Part shown: positions 11,553-23,150 of the stretch, one piece after another
Layout: the number at the start of each line of letters is the position of its first letter
Numbering within the stretch: position 1 is the stretch's first letter
Source: Euborellia annulipes
Taxonomy: Eukaryota > Arthropoda > Insecta > Dermaptera > Anisolabididae
Assembly: GCA_023213315.1 (NCBI GenBank)
Contig: JAKCPI010001564.1
Coordinates: forward strand, 1 to 64,000
Length of the DNA: 64,000 nucleotides
Direction: 5' to 3'
Notes under the pieces: model-generated
Database searches by the model: none
Told to the model about the DNA's origin: nothing
The model's input: only the letters and a program-made list of their open reading frames with translations
Translations under genes and position numbers: made by a program

Positions 11553-12586
11553 AAATCTATATTCTAGAATCAGGGAGCCATAAGGAAGCAAAATAAATTC
11601 CAAAATTTTCAAAAAGGTAATAAAAATGGCCAACAAGTGTCATTTCAATGTTTTATTGAGAAGAGGGAATTATTACTTCTTTGTTTTTCAAATGGGGTTG
11701 GAGAAATTAAATATTTGGGTGGTGAGAGGGAAGCCGGAAGTGAGCTTTTACTATTAGAAAATTAAAATTAGAGTCCCTATGTGAGAAAACAATATGGGTT
11801 GAAAAGTTGAAAATAAATAAAACCTGTAGAGTTCTTTTTTACATCTAACTTATTTATTTTGCATAAAAATCTGTTGCTTTTCGACCCTCTGTCATATTTT
11901 AAATATTTAAAAAAATTCCCTCAGATACGGAAATGACTAAAAAAAAAAGAGAAATAATAATTTATAATCATTAAAACTTTTATCGAAATCATTATGAGAA
12001 ATGAATATTAACAAATTTAAAAAGATGTTAGAGAGATAAAAGCTTGGACTATAGCCAAAAATAATAGTTTATTCATCTCATTGAATACACGTTCCAAGTT
12101 TATAGAAACATAAAAATTTTCTCAGGCCTGTCAGAGTTTAGTTATGTGGAATCTTATTGCTCTCTTTCCTCGTCCTCTTCAATCCATCATTAAATTGTTC
12201 TGAATATTCTGGAAGATTCACAGATATATCAATTGATTGTTAATATAATATGAATATTTTTTTAATAACTAGCCTTTAATTAAATTTTAATAAATATATC
12301 ATTTTTATTTAACATTATTTCCTGTAGCTGTTTCTACATAATACAGTATTATTTTTAAATTCAAATTACATCGATCTAGCTGCTTGCATTTTTAAGCAAT
12401 ACATACAAAAATTATTCCGTAAAAGGTTTTTTTTTACTCAGTGAGGTCTTAAACTTCGAGTCTCAAGGAATTTTTCAAGGAAATATTTTGACTATTTCAA
12501 TACTTTTTCTACTTGGTATACCAGAAAATACTTTTACTACTTCGTGTATCAGAAAAAGTATATGTAAAAATGCACAATCCCCCCTC
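11553..12586. other. AT-rich sequence, nothing recognised
   Basis: No coding or mobile signature was identified. Confidence 0.45.
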
Positions 12587-12867
12587 CAGTGGCGTCATTT
12601 GGGGGGGGGGACAGGGGGGCATTTGCCCCCCCCCCCTCAAGGGCTCTGATTTTTATAAAATTTTATATTATTCTAAATAAAATACTCCAAAATACATCTA
12701 CGAGTATACAAACTGTACAAAATTAAACAATTAATTAAATTAAATATGTTTTGGCCAAATTTGAGTACCCATTTGTAAGTAAATTTTAAGAAAAAAAAAT
12801 GTTTGCCCCCCCCCCCCAAGAAAAAAATTTGCCCCCGCCCCCAAGAAAAGTTGAAATGACGACACTG
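12587..12867. mobile_element. hAT-like MITE, TSD CCCCCCTC
   Basis: CAGTGGCGTCATTT at the left and AAATGACGACACTG at the right form the inverted repeat. The 8-bp CCCCCCTC is duplicated exactly at 12579-12586 and 12868-12875. Internal runs of G and C (GGGGCATTTGCCCCCC) make further hairpins. Length is 281 bp. Confidence 0.85.
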
Positions 12868-13803
12868 CCCCCCTCAAAGAAATAAAAAAACTTTCAGACT
12901 TAAAAAGAAATGCTATAAATGTATTATTTATTCATGTAACTTACTGTATGTATTTAGAAATTTTTTGATAAAATATAAAATTTTTTAAATAGGAATAATG
13001 ATAATGATGGAAAATAAATTAGATTAAAAAATATGAATATATAATCGGATTTTTGAAAAAAAAAAATAAATAAAGATTTTAGAAAAATAATGACATAAAT
13101 GGATTAATTACAATAAAATTACGTTACCGTTATTGATCTTTACATGAAATGAAATCGCTGTCACTACAAAATGCTTATTAATTAACTTGTCACCAGGGCG
13201 ATTACATTTCACTAATCAGAAAAGAAATAAAAGAATTGACACACAACCCCGACATCAACCCACGAACCATCTCGTAACTATAAATAAATAAATAAATATA
13301 GAAAGGAGAAAGTTTGTCAAGCACTATTTATATTTAGGCGATTGTGTTGTTGTCTTTTTAATCAGACATCGCCATCTCGCTGGGAGAACTACAAACGATT
13401 TGAAGAAATTATCAGCGAAATAAGAGAGAATAAAAAATTTCAACTAATATGTTTTAAAACATAACGTTCTTTGTTGTGATGATATTTTCTAGTCGCCCTG
13501 TTGCTCTCCCCTTTTTTCTCTTCTATTTTGGCACCCTTCGTCCATTTCCTGGTTCCTAATAAAGAAGGGACGCTTTTCCTTAACCATTTTCGACCCCCCG
13601 CTCATCTGCTACCATCAAACAAGAAAAGACGGTGAAAAGTGTACTATTGCTTCTTCCTATTCACCTTTATTTCGTGCTTCAAAATATTTTTGATAATAAT
13701 CTACATATAATAATTATAATAACATAAATAAAAAAATATTTTATTGTAAAGATCATTCGTTACAATTTCTGTGGGGAATATATGATGTATATATGGGGTA
13801 ATA
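12868..13803. other. AT-rich sequence, nothing recognised
   Basis: The stretch 13490-13660 is somewhat less AT-rich and C/T-rich but has no open, splice-bounded frame. Confidence 0.4.
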
Positions 13804-14284
13804 GGGTAAATCACTAGTTTAAGGCACTCTTAAGGAAATGTGTTGAGTTCTGATGGACGTAATTCTTATAATATTCTTTGAAAATAATTCCAAATCTTTT
13901 TTTTTTGTAAATAAACTTTCTCTCTACAAATGATATATTTCAAATTTTTATTATCTTAACTAGAAAATTTTTTATAAAATAAAAATTAAAAACAAATTCT
14001 AAAATACTAGTTATGGGCACAGACGCTTAATTTCACTAGTAATGGGTACCCTAAAGACTAGTTATGGGCATACTAAACCCTTTTCACTTCTTTCTAATCT
14101 TTTATGCTAAATGAATGTTTAAGCAGGTAGATAATGAAACACCTGAATTGAAATAAGAAAATATTTATGAAAAAAAAAAAATAACAATTAATGTTAAATA
14201 AATAAAACATTTAAAATAATCGAACAATGCAAGTAATACCTATTTGCATTGTTGCAAGGAGGTTATGTTATAAACTCGAGTGTT

Positions 14285-14452
14285 TCATTTAAACTGATTG
14301 CTCCAAGCACTCGGATTCTTAATTCTTTTCAAATAAACAAGACGGACAAACGCAACATCTTCATTTTCGCTATCTGCGAGATGATCTTCAAATGATTTTG
14401 GCCCACATATTATGTGATAAATGCGAATGCAGTGTGTGCACTTGTAGGAATA
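14285..14452 (-). pseudogene. Transposase C-terminal remnant (CxxC tail)
   Basis: A 55-codon open frame inside the TA-flanked element. It contains YKCTHCIRIYHIICG, then an acidic stretch (EDHLADSENED) and ends at TGA after NPSAWSNQFK. Pogo-like transposases of arthropods often end in a small Cys/His knuckle, and this fits by position and spacing. There is no start and the frame is closed upstream, so it is a broken remnant. The family call is inferred from context only. Confidence 0.45.
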
Positions 14453-14531
14453 TCATTTCGAAAATTTCTTAGTTTAGTTATTAAATTAACACGATTTATT
14501 CAAATTAACTTAGTTAATCGAGGAATCAGCG

Positions 14532-14563
14532 TGTGGAACGTCCCCGGCTAGCCATCGGAATAT
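14532..14563 (+). repeat. Short dispersed motif (GGAACGTCCCCGG..GCCATCGG)
   Basis: GTGTGGAACGTCCCCGGCTA followed by GCCATCGGAATAT recurs at 42570-42594 and 55656-55686. It is probably the tail or body of another SINE family. Confidence 0.45.
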
Positions 14564-15136
14564 TAAAAAAAAATCTGGTGTGGCTGGTCGCAGGGGGGTG
14601 ACCCTACTAGTAACATGGTTTCATTCAAACTAGTTATAGTCATGCCAATTTAATTTAAGCAGAAATTAGGAAGTTGCAAGAGTCATCAGATGAGAAAACA
14701 TATGAAGGAAGTTTACTTCTTATTTAAGCCGGATATTCAGGCAGGTATCTTAAAAAATTTATTAAAAACAAATTTTCTATTTTCAGGATTTTTATTGTCA
14801 GATGACTGGTGCGCAACAATGACCAACCAGTTTCGGTCCCTAAGAGACCATCATCAGATCAAAAATCCTTAGTTCCTGATTTGAAATTTAATTTAAGTTA
14901 AAATGAGTTAAATATAATAAATATGATACTAAATTAAAAAGAATTTAATAAAGAATCGATACATAGGTGAATTTTATTAATAGGTTCACTCAATAACTCG
15001 TAGGAACCTTAAGATGCAAACTTTTCAAAATCACAGTTGTAAAACAGTTTTAACATTTCTAGAAATATTATTATGTTGATTTGAAGGTCGGAGCTGCCCA
15101 TAACTAGTAGGGTGCCCCATAACTAGTGATTTACCC

Positions 15137-16044
15137 TATATTAGCCTATTTAAAATTATATTCAATTAAAAACCTATTTAGGACATTTTAAAGATTCTCA
15201 TTCAATAAAATATAGAATTCATAATAAAATAATCAAAATTCGATTTTTTCTATCTAAGACCATTCGCTTTATTACTTAAAGTTTTTAAAGTTAATTAAAA
15301 GGAATCTCGCTAATGGATGTTCTAATTCAATTCCGTGTCTCTCTTGATTGAAGTTAAATTAGCTCATTAATAGACAAAAATTGTTGGTCAGTTTTGGCAG
15401 AACTCGATCAAACGATTTTTGAACTATTAATAATAAAAATAAAACTTTCATAATAATTGATAATACAGTAAAAACATTAGAATCGTAATGTCATGGGATG
15501 GACGATTTGGTACGAATAATAAAATTAAAAAAATTTTCTCTGGGGAACGGCAAATTTGTACGAATTAGCCGGAAATACGAAATATCAGGATCTCAGTGTA
15601 CAAGATTAATAACAATGAAAAATTATTACGTATGTGATTTCAAAATCCTGAAAAATTTTGAAAATACTTCCCCTTTTTTGATAAAGTCAGAATCCACTAA
15701 TTCAGTAAAATAATAATATTTTAATAACATTTTTATCCGAAAAGCTGGGAGAATTTAATTTAGATGGAGAGAAAAACCAACAAGTGTTTCCTCCATGATT
15801 ATTCATTCATATTCATAAATAAAATTTTTGTATTTTAAAAGAGGCTTTTTTTGACTTTATATTATTTGGATTACTAAAATAATTGATTTTTTTAGCAAGG
15901 TGTTTTTGTTTTATTTTGGAATTCTCTTAGCGATCCCACTAGTACTTTACTCGCGATCCCCATTTTGGAATCTAGTTAAGTATTATGCAAATATTAATTT
16001 AAAATATTTTTTTGACCCTAGGCCAATAAAAGCTTTTCCTTTCA
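15137..16044. other. AT-rich sequence, nothing recognised
   Basis: A 71-codon ATG frame at 15498-15713 has the local AT composition and no splice context, so it is not called as a gene. Confidence 0.4.
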
Positions 16045-16117
16045 TTTGATTTGACTACAAATCATTTGAAATAAATAGGGATGGGGTCTAAATGGCCTTA
16101 GATGCCGAAAAAGACCT
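16045..16117 (+). mobile_element. SINE family 1 tail fragment
   Basis: ATCATTTGAAATAAATAGGG, ATGGGGTCTAAATGGCCTTA, GATGCCGAAAAAGACC. Only the 3' part is present. Confidence 0.7.
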
Positions 16118-18440
16118 TAAAAAAAAGAAGCTTTTCCTGTATATGTGAAAATTAAAAACAGTTTAAATGACAAACGCATACTTGTATAGAACATTTTTTT
16201 GATACGTAGTGTCCTACAAAAATTAGATAACCGGCGCATACAACTTATGAAAAAGCAAAAATAAAACAAAATTTTAAAAGGACCTTTCTTACTCCTGATT
16301 TGTGAGTAAAAAGACCTACATACTTTTTACAAACTTTTTGCTAACCCGGATTATAGGTCTAAACATTTTTATTTAATTCAATCTATATATAATTTATATA
16401 ATCGAGAATATAATTTTGAAATTAAGTGGAGAGGAGGCCAATCAATCAAGGGGATTTAAATAAAAGTTTATTTTGCAAATTGCATTTCACTAATTTTAAA
16501 TACACTATTTTTTATAATTTACACTAAGGAAGAATTAAGAGATTTTGAAGGAAATACTCGTTTTGAGTAAAATGGTCTGTCTTCAAAGTAGAGCATGAAG
16601 GAAATGAGCTAAGAGGTTAAAATTGTATATTCAAGGTAGGTACTCCCCAGAGGCGCGAAAATAGGATTTTGAACAAATTTGTGAAACCAGTCATATCAAA
16701 TATTTTTAAGAAAGATTTGATGAAAGTTTCTATTAATACTTAATAGACTGATTTGATTTTAGTTCATTTATACTACTAGAGCCTATCCTGTAGAATTCAT
16801 GGATATTTAAAACCGATGAGATAATGAAATGAATCAAATGGAGATAAAGGATTTTCCTACGTTTAATAATAAAACAATTAAATTAAATTAAACAATTGAA
16901 TAAAACAAAAGGATTTTGATTGAATAAATTCAAATAATAAAATCATTGAAGAGATTAAAATATTTTTTTTTTTACATAAAATATCATTTATTTACTGCTA
17001 ATGTGAGAACAATTTTTATTAAAAAAAAGCGTATTAATATGGCTTAGTCAAAGGAAATGGGAGTTGTTGAGATGACAATACTATTTCTTAAAAAAGAAAT
17101 TATGGTCAAATAGTGTATCAGTAAAATTTACTAATGAACTTAGAATTTAGTACTAAATTTTTTAATATTTGGCAAAAAAGTAAGAATTTAAATACAATTT
17201 AAATAGATTTTTTTCTATAAAAGTCAAAGTACAGATCCACAGTACTAGTAAATACAGGTGTGCTAAGCAACAGTGTGAATAATTTATCGGCGATAATTGT
17301 CAAATTATATATATATAGTATAATAGTATTTTTTTTTCTTTAATCTACATCAAAAAGATCTACATTTTAATTAATTGAAATTGTATTTATTTTATGAAAA
17401 ATAAACACTAAAGGAGAGATTAAATTCATTTTTATTAAAACCATTTAAGAGATCAAAAAATTATTCATTTTTTTACTTTTTTCTCTTTGATATGAAGGGA
17501 TTTAGGAATTCACAAATGAATTATTTTTTTTATCATTTTTTTAAAATTTTTAAAAATAGATGACACTATACAGAAAGAAGAGTGAAGTTATTTTTAGGGT
17601 GGGTGGAAAGGGATGGATGATTTGAACTTGAACAAGTGGTGGGTAGAAATTATGTGGGGGTGGTTCAGAGCTAATGGGAAAAGGGCGAAGGGAGCCCTAG
17701 GGGGCGGGAGGAATCGATATTCAGAGACACATCATACCATTCATCCTAAAATATTATTTAAATAAACAAACATCCTGGTTGAAATTCATTAGGAAAATTA
17801 AATAGTGTTCGTTTAGGAAGAAAATTAAAATTTCTATTTGTTCAAAAATAATTAATAATAATAATAATAGTCTTAGGAATTTGAAAACATAGAATGTAAA
17901 TAATAGCAAAATTTTAATAAATAATAATAGTAATTTAGAAAAACAGCAATATGTCTTATGTGAATAGAAAAATACAAAATTTCAATTAAACTATTATTAA
18001 AAAAAAAAAATAGTAGTAATAAATAATACTATTTGCTTTAAGTTTATATTATTATTAATACCGAGGCTTTTGAATAAAGACAATAGCTTATTATTATTAT
18101 TAAAGTCGAGTAAATAAATTTTTAGGTTAAGTTTTAAAGGGATGAAATTTAAACAAACGATTTTGTATTTATTTGAATTATTGATGGAATCAACAATGGA
18201 TGTTTATTTAAATCTAAACAATAGCAATTTTAGCAAACATTGGAATTAGGGATAAAGAAAATTTGTATTTACCAGGATATATAATATTCAATTACTTTCA
18301 AACATATATTAATAAAAAGGAACGAAAGAAAAAGGTATAAATATTAATTCTTGTTGTTTATTTTTTTTCTTTCTTAGTTCAATCGATAGACATAGAGATG
18401 ATAGAAGAATAAATAAAGAAAATAAAAAGAGGACCTACTG
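16118..18440. other. AT-rich sequence with one G-rich patch
   Basis: Mostly homopolymer-rich AT DNA and (AAT)n-type stretches around 17850-18120. A purine/G-rich patch at 17595-17715 (GGGTGGGTGGAAAGGG, later CCCTAGGGGGCGGGAGG) is the only compositional break. No ORF supports an exon there. Confidence 0.4.
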
Positions 18441-18445
18441 TTGGC

Positions 18446-18565
18446 TTAGTATGTGTATTTAGCGAATGCGAATGCGAATGTGTGGATGATGCGAAATGCG
18501 AATGTTGTTGTTGTTGTTGTTGTTGCTGAGGTGATGATGACTACTACACTACTACAACTACTGAG
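18446..18565. repeat. GCGAAT / TTG simple repeats
   Basis: Imperfect GCGAAT hexamers (18459-18505), then (TTG)n at 18504-18524 and trinucleotide-like ACTACT runs to 18565. Confidence 0.7.
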
Positions 18566-18589
18566 CTCTTGAATAACGACAACAGCAGA

Positions 18590-18790
18590 CTGCGAGGCGT
18601 CGCGACGCCCTGTGGGCCGAAGGGAGCCGAACTCGAACCGAAGATGGCCGAAAGCACCTTGCGAGCGAAGCGCCACCACCCCCCGTTTTTCAGCCAGCTA
18701 CAACCCTCCTACTCTTTTTATCTCTTATTAGAGATAGAAGTCCTCTTCGCTCTCTATATAACAGTTATCTTCTCTGCTCACTTCTACCAT
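18590..18790 (-). promoter_or_regulatory. CpG-rich patch, possible promoter / 5' UTR exon
   Basis: 18588-18690 is strongly GC/CpG-rich (GCGAGGCGTCGCGACGCC) in an AT-rich setting. On the minus strand an ATAAAAAG box (about 18711-18718) lies 20-30 bp before the CpG-rich block. The following AAC/ATC-rich transcript could end at a donor-like ACA|GTAGGT near 18438. The open minus-strand frame has no ATG, so a non-coding first exon fits best. On the plus strand TCTATATAACA (about 18752) is another TATA-like site. Direction is uncertain. Confidence 0.35.
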
Positions 18791-19035
18791 CTACTCAAGA
18801 TTCCCTTTTATGCCTTTTGAATTTACACAACAATCCTATCAGTTCAATTGATAAAATCATTTTCTATAAATAATATATTTTTTCTAAAAAAAAAAAAATA
18901 TGGGGATCAGAAATAAATAATATATTTATTAACAATAAAAATAAATCCTCTGCTGCTTAGAACAGAGAGGCCTTGTTTCTAGTTCTACAGACCATTGATT
19001 CATTTACTATCATGAGCAAAGATTATTTAAATTAT

Positions 19036-19097
19036 ATTTGCTACAAATTAATATAAATAAATATGGATGAGCTCTAAACGATCTCAGACATCGAAAA
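19036..19097 (+). mobile_element. Degraded SINE tail
   Basis: AATATAAATAAATATGGATG, AGCTCTAAACGATCTCAGAC and ATCGAAAAA resemble the SINE family 1 3' end with many substitutions. Confidence 0.4.
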
Positions 19098-19119
19098 AAT
19101 AGCGTAATATTTATGAGAC

Positions 19120-19330
19120 TAGAGGAGGCGAATAGAGGATAAAGCTTATCCTGATTAAAAGACAACTCGAGTTCAAATCCACCTTATGCCAAAAAATTAT
19201 CCAACTTTATTTGAGATGTCCCCTCCTGAGGAAGGAAACGGGAGCCTACCTCAGTATTATTACCATGAAAGATACCCCTAAGGAAGCGTGGCAGGTTGAC
19301 ACTAATGACTGAAGAGAGAGTCAAAAAAAA
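19120..19330 (+). mobile_element. tRNA-like SINE head fragment
   Basis: A B-box-like GAGTTCAAATCCACC follows an A-box-like segment, then an unrelated-looking body (AGGAAACGGGAGCCTACC). It resembles the insert at 21129-21450. Assignment is tentative. Confidence 0.35.
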
Positions 19331-19383
19331 AAAAGAAAAATCCGCAACCGTTCACTATTTGTTTATTGTTTTTATTCACTCTT

Positions 19384-20125
19384 TACTTTCTCTTATTTAT
19401 ATATGCAATATATAGAGAGAAAGAAAAATTCAATGCTGAGGTTTTGATAAAAATGCACGTTCTGAGGTCCCCTGAGTCCAAAAAATTGGTTCCTGAAAAT
19501 TGGTCTGTCTCTCTGACTCTATGTAACGATTTTAAGCATGAAGGCATAGAGCTAGGCTAACTTTATATTTAAGTTAGGTACCCTGCCGGACACCAAAAAA
19601 GTTTTTGAACAAAATCGGCCAAAAAGTACTAGTACTTTACAGAAGTAATTTTTCAGTTTTTTTTTTTCGAATTTCTCGAAATTGGCTCTTACGAATTTAA
19701 TTTCAAATTCAAAAATCAACTATTTTTTAGATGCTCTTTAAAAAGTAAATCAATAAAATCTTTCGTAAAAATTGTTTGAAGTAGACTTTACTGATTCCAG
19801 TTTTATCTATTTTTTAAAAATTGGCCATAACGATTTTTATTAAAATTCATAAATCAATTATTTTTTAGATCCTCTTTAAAATGTACATTCGCATTTTGCC
19901 CTGGAAATTGTTTGAAGTACATTTTACTGCTGTAGTATTTTGTAGACTTTTCAAATTCATTTTCCGGTTATTCCTTCCATAGAGCCAATGTTAAATCCCT
20001 ATGGTGATTCGCATGTAAATTTCTATTTAAAAGGGGGTATATTCTTTGGAACTTTTTACACGTTAGAAAAAAAATTTTGAATAAAATTTACCGAAGGTAA
20101 GAGAAAGTTGTCCAGCCACACCAGA
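19384..20125 (-). mobile_element. HP repeat copy, minus orientation
   Basis: Read on the minus strand it ends (plus-strand left side) at ACTTTCTCTTA and begins at the degraded hairpin near 20100-20125 (GAGAAAGTTG..CCACACCAGA). Internal landmarks are AGTACTAGTACTTT, ATTTTTTAGATGCTCTTTAA and GGTCCCCTGAGTCC in inverted order. It appears to hold a partial duplication of the middle segment (two TTTTTTAGAT..CTTTAA blocks). Confidence 0.75.
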
Positions 20126-20678
20126 TTTTTTTAAATTAATTGATAGCCAAAATAATTTCGAAAATTTTTTTATCATTTTGCTGTGAACTCCTGACCTTCA
20201 GAGGCGAGACCCTCTCTATTAATTTCAATTTTTTAATAATGAAATTATTTATAGAAATAAGTGATTGACTTTATAATCTTATAAGATATTGTAATACAAA
20301 TTATAAATTAATTCAATGGCGCATATCATTATTTAAATGTGAAAATTCAATTACTATAATATATTTCTTATTATCAAGTCAACTCAATGTTAATCATAAT
20401 AATAATAATTATAGGTTTAATGAAATAAATTCTTTGCATTGACGCCCGTTTTTGACCTACATATCTTCTAAGCTAGCCCGAAGGACTGGCTGATCGAAAG
20501 GCGAGAATAAAAAGATCACCATTTAAGGTGAGATCATTTATTTTGAACCCATAGAATCACAAAAAAAATTCTTATTATAAACTTTATGCTAAAATTGATT
20601 GATGTGATTCAAACTAGGCAACTTTTAAGCAATTTTTTACTTTTTTTAAATAAAGCTTTTTTTTTTTTATTTATTTTA
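20126..20678. other. AT-rich sequence, nothing recognised
   Basis: Non-coding. No inverted repeat or exon was found. Confidence 0.4.
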
Positions 20679-20842
20679 GGGTCTTTTTTGGCAACGGAGG
20701 CAATTTAGACTCAGTCTCTATTTATTTTAATTCATTGGTAGCCAATTGAATTGAAATAAATTGTCGCATGAGAAGGGATGCGAATCCGCGACCCTTGATT
20801 AAGAAGGCCAGCACGTTAACCACTACACCAAGGACCGAGGGC
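20679..20842 (-). mobile_element. Full tRNA-derived SINE (family 1), minus
   Basis: On the minus strand: CTTGGTGTAGTGGTTAACGT (A-box), GGGTCGCGGATTCGCATCCC (B-box), CATGCGACAATTTATTTC, and a tail with TCTAAATTGCCTCCGTTGCC followed by AAAAAAGACCC. This is the most complete copy with the one at 7197-7350. Confidence 0.8.
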
Positions 20843-20937
20843 TAAATAAAGGTTAATATCATTTTTGAGAGCATTTTCATTATTTGTTGGCGCAAAAAAT
20901 TCTCTTATGAATTCCCAATGTTTAAAACTGCAGATTC

Positions 20938-21628
20938 AGACAGCACACAACTTTCTCTTACCTCGGTAATTAAAAGTTGTGTTCTGTGCTTGTCACACGA
21001 AATTTTTTGTCGATATATATTTAGTTTACAACAGAACGGTACATTTGAATTTAAAATGTAAAATTTATAAACATGGGAAAATATTTATATTCTGTTACCA
21101 TGGCAACCATTTCCTCTATCTTCCCTATGATGGAGGCAAGTGGCTAAACCGGCTAAGCTGTGGATAACAGAATCTGAAGTCTCAACACGACTCGGATTTG
21201 AATCCATCCAATAATTCAAACATTGCCGAAGTTTCCTCATAGGATAGGAAAGTGGGAGAAAATCTCACCCTACAGACACAAAGGGCCCAATTTGAGGTGG
21301 GCTAAGTGCCTTAAAAATGAGGATTGCTCTGACTTAGTAAGCGAGGAACTGCCCGGGTGGCTGAGAAGGACCTGCACATCCGACTGAGTAACCCGGGATC
21401 TACCGAAAGGTGTGGGTGACTAAGAAGGAGTAATACTTCATAAAATACAAATCCAATCCTATGATGAACACACAGACAGACCATATTGAGGAAACCACCT
21501 TTTTGAAATCATGGGACCTCAAAACATGTATATCCATCAAAATCTCAACTTCGAATTTTCGACATGAAATCAATAGGCTTCTTTCTCTCTATATATAGGC
21601 CTATTACATATATAGGTAAGATAAAGTA
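20938..21628 (+). mobile_element. HP repeat copy with internal insertion
   Basis: The 5' hairpin (AGCACACAACTTTCTCTTAC..AAAGTTGTGTTCTGTGC) is followed by ATATATTTAG and the X-box GTTACCATGGCAAC (21094-21107). About 320 bp of unrelated sequence then interrupts it. The body resumes at ACACACAGACAGACC and ends TATAGGTAAGATAAAGT. Confidence 0.75.
21129..21450 (+). mobile_element. SINE-like insert inside the HP copy
   Basis: GTGGCTAAACCGGCTAAGCT (A-box-like) and CTCGGATTTGAATCCATCC (B-box-like) are spaced as in a tRNA-derived head. A ~200-bp GC-richer body follows (CCCGGGTGGCTGAGAAGG). It separates the two halves of the HP copy. Confidence 0.5.
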
Positions 21629-22500
21629 AAAAGAGGATCAGGAGTAAAACATACAAGTACTGTATATTATATTAAAAAAAACCTCGCCTCTTAAAGTGAC
21701 ACGTATCAAACAATTCGCCATCCTCGTGGATTCACGTTGTAATAAAAAAGTAAATAGGGAAGAGGGTCCAGCATTTCAGTTACAGCTACGATCTACTATT
21801 CAATAGGAAAGTAAATATTTTCTGATAAGAAGAATTTTGCTTCCTAATGTTTCAGAAGAGAGAGATGTTCTTAATGATGATTAGAAATATTTTCCCTTGT
21901 GACTTGAATCTGATATTTCTTTTTGTTTATTTTATGGGCGTGGTTTAAATTTAATATTTTAGTAGGTAAATATAGACACCTTTGATGTTATCCAATATTT
22001 AAAAAAAAAATTTAATAAAAATTATTTAAAATAGGTAGAGGGTATATCGCTAAGAGATAATTTGATCAGTATCATTTCCGGAGTATAAACAAACAGAATG
22101 CCAGTCAAGAGAAGAGAAGAGAAGAACATTAACATTTCAGAAGATTCTGTTGAATATTAGATGTATCTTTTCGTCAGTAATCGTTTGTGCTGTCAAAGCC
22201 ATATTTTGGATATCGATCTAAAAAGAGGGAAATTTCTTTTCACTGTATGTTATATCCTACATTATATATACTGTATATTATCAAAAAGTCAAATAATGCC
22301 AAAGAATGATTTTTTACAAATAAATTAAGATAATTATTTTGAGAAGAAAAGGCAAGAGAAGACGATTCTGTTTGGCTTACACTCTCGAACAATTGAAATA
22401 ATTATCTACCAATTGGGCCAAAGTGGACAGGAAAAGTATTTCGTCATATTAAAATATATACAGTACAATAGTTTTAGATGTTTTCGTTTTGGAATGAGAA
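21629..22500. other. AT-rich sequence, nothing recognised
   Basis: Includes GAAGAGAAGAGAAGA repeats near 22110. No gene is supported. Confidence 0.4.
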
Positions 22501-22505
22501 AAAAA

Positions 22506-22548
22506 TAGGACTGTAGTCTAAATAGCCCCAGATGCCGAAAAACAGCTT
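22506..22548 (+). mobile_element. SINE tail fragment
   Basis: GTCTAAATAGCCCCAGATGC followed by CGAAAAA, the family 1 tail with substitutions. Confidence 0.45.
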
Positions 22549-22679
22549 AAAACAAATTTAAAAAATGACAAAAAACGAAGTTTTTTTTTTTAAATTAAAG
22601 TAGGGTCCTAATTTGGCTCCCCCCCCTCCAGATAGAGAGGATATAGAGGTTGACAAATGTCAGTATTGATAATCTAAAA

Positions 22680-22790
22680 GACACTGGGTGTAGGTTCGGA
22701 TATGAGGCAGTCTGATGAATTTATTTAAATCATTTGGATACCAAATAATATAAATAAATATACCTGTACCCCAATATATTATATAACATA
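22680..22790 (+). mobile_element. SINE family 2 fragment
   Basis: GGTTCGGATATGAGGCAGTC (B-box), TGATGAATTTATTTAAATCA, TTTGGATACCAAATAATATA. It shares this tail with the copies at 41800-41945 and 58301-58440. Confidence 0.6.
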
Positions 22791-22815
22791 AGTATAATAT
22801 AAGTATCCTTTAAAT

Positions 22816-22931
22816 CAAAGGTCTCCAAACTTGTTTGTCTAGTAGACCAATTCTTTTTTTGCTAACATGGACCCCTTTATAGGTTGTCGTCAACACCTGG
22901 GGGTCGATATAGACCACTTTGGGAATCATTG
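22816..22931. mobile_element. Degenerate hAT-like MITE
   Basis: The left CAAAGGTCTCCAAAC and the right TTTGGGAATCATTG are inverted and imperfect. GGACCCCTTTATAGG lies between them. The flanking duplication is too worn to call. Confidence 0.4.
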
Positions 22932-23061
22932 GTTCAAAGTCTAAATGACAAATGGGCGAAAAGATTTTTAAAAATAAATTGCTGAGCATGACATAGGTAT
23001 TAAGTGTTAATTTGTAATCAATAAAAATTTGAAACAAATAACCGAGTATTTTTATATGAAT

Positions 23062-23150
23062 ACTAGTCGCAAAGCGCCTTCGGCGGGCTTTCCGCCTAGC
23101 CAGGGGGCTGCGCCCCTGGACCCCTTGCTCACCTTCGGCGAGCAAGTTTA
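23062..23150 (-). mobile_element. Helitron-like 3' end and GC-rich hairpins
   Basis: On the minus strand the segment ends in a hairpin CGCCGAAGGCG, TTTGCGA and CTAG|T (CTAG at 23063-23066), the Helitron 3' pattern of a hairpin followed by CTRR and insertion before T. Further inside are two more stems: CCAGGGGGCTGCGCCCCTGG (23099-23118) and CTTGCTC..GAGCAAG (23124-23146). Confidence 0.55.

Larger units (their letters stand above)
13804..15136. mobile_element. TA-flanked pogo-like element with repeated terminal motif
   Basis: GGGTAAATCACTAGTT at the left end is inverted at the right (AACTAGTGATTTACCC), flanked by TA. The motif CTAGTTATGGGCA or a variant recurs inside, near 14009, 14033, 14057, 14608, 14629 and 15100, as expected of subterminal transposase-binding repeats. 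A minus-strand Cys-containing ORF remnant lies at 14285-14452. TA duplication plus a Cys-rich tail suggests the pogo/Tigger branch. Confidence 0.7.

Noticed and set aside
15498..15713. 71-codon ATG frame
   Set aside because: Composition equals the AT-rich surroundings and there is no splice or promoter context.
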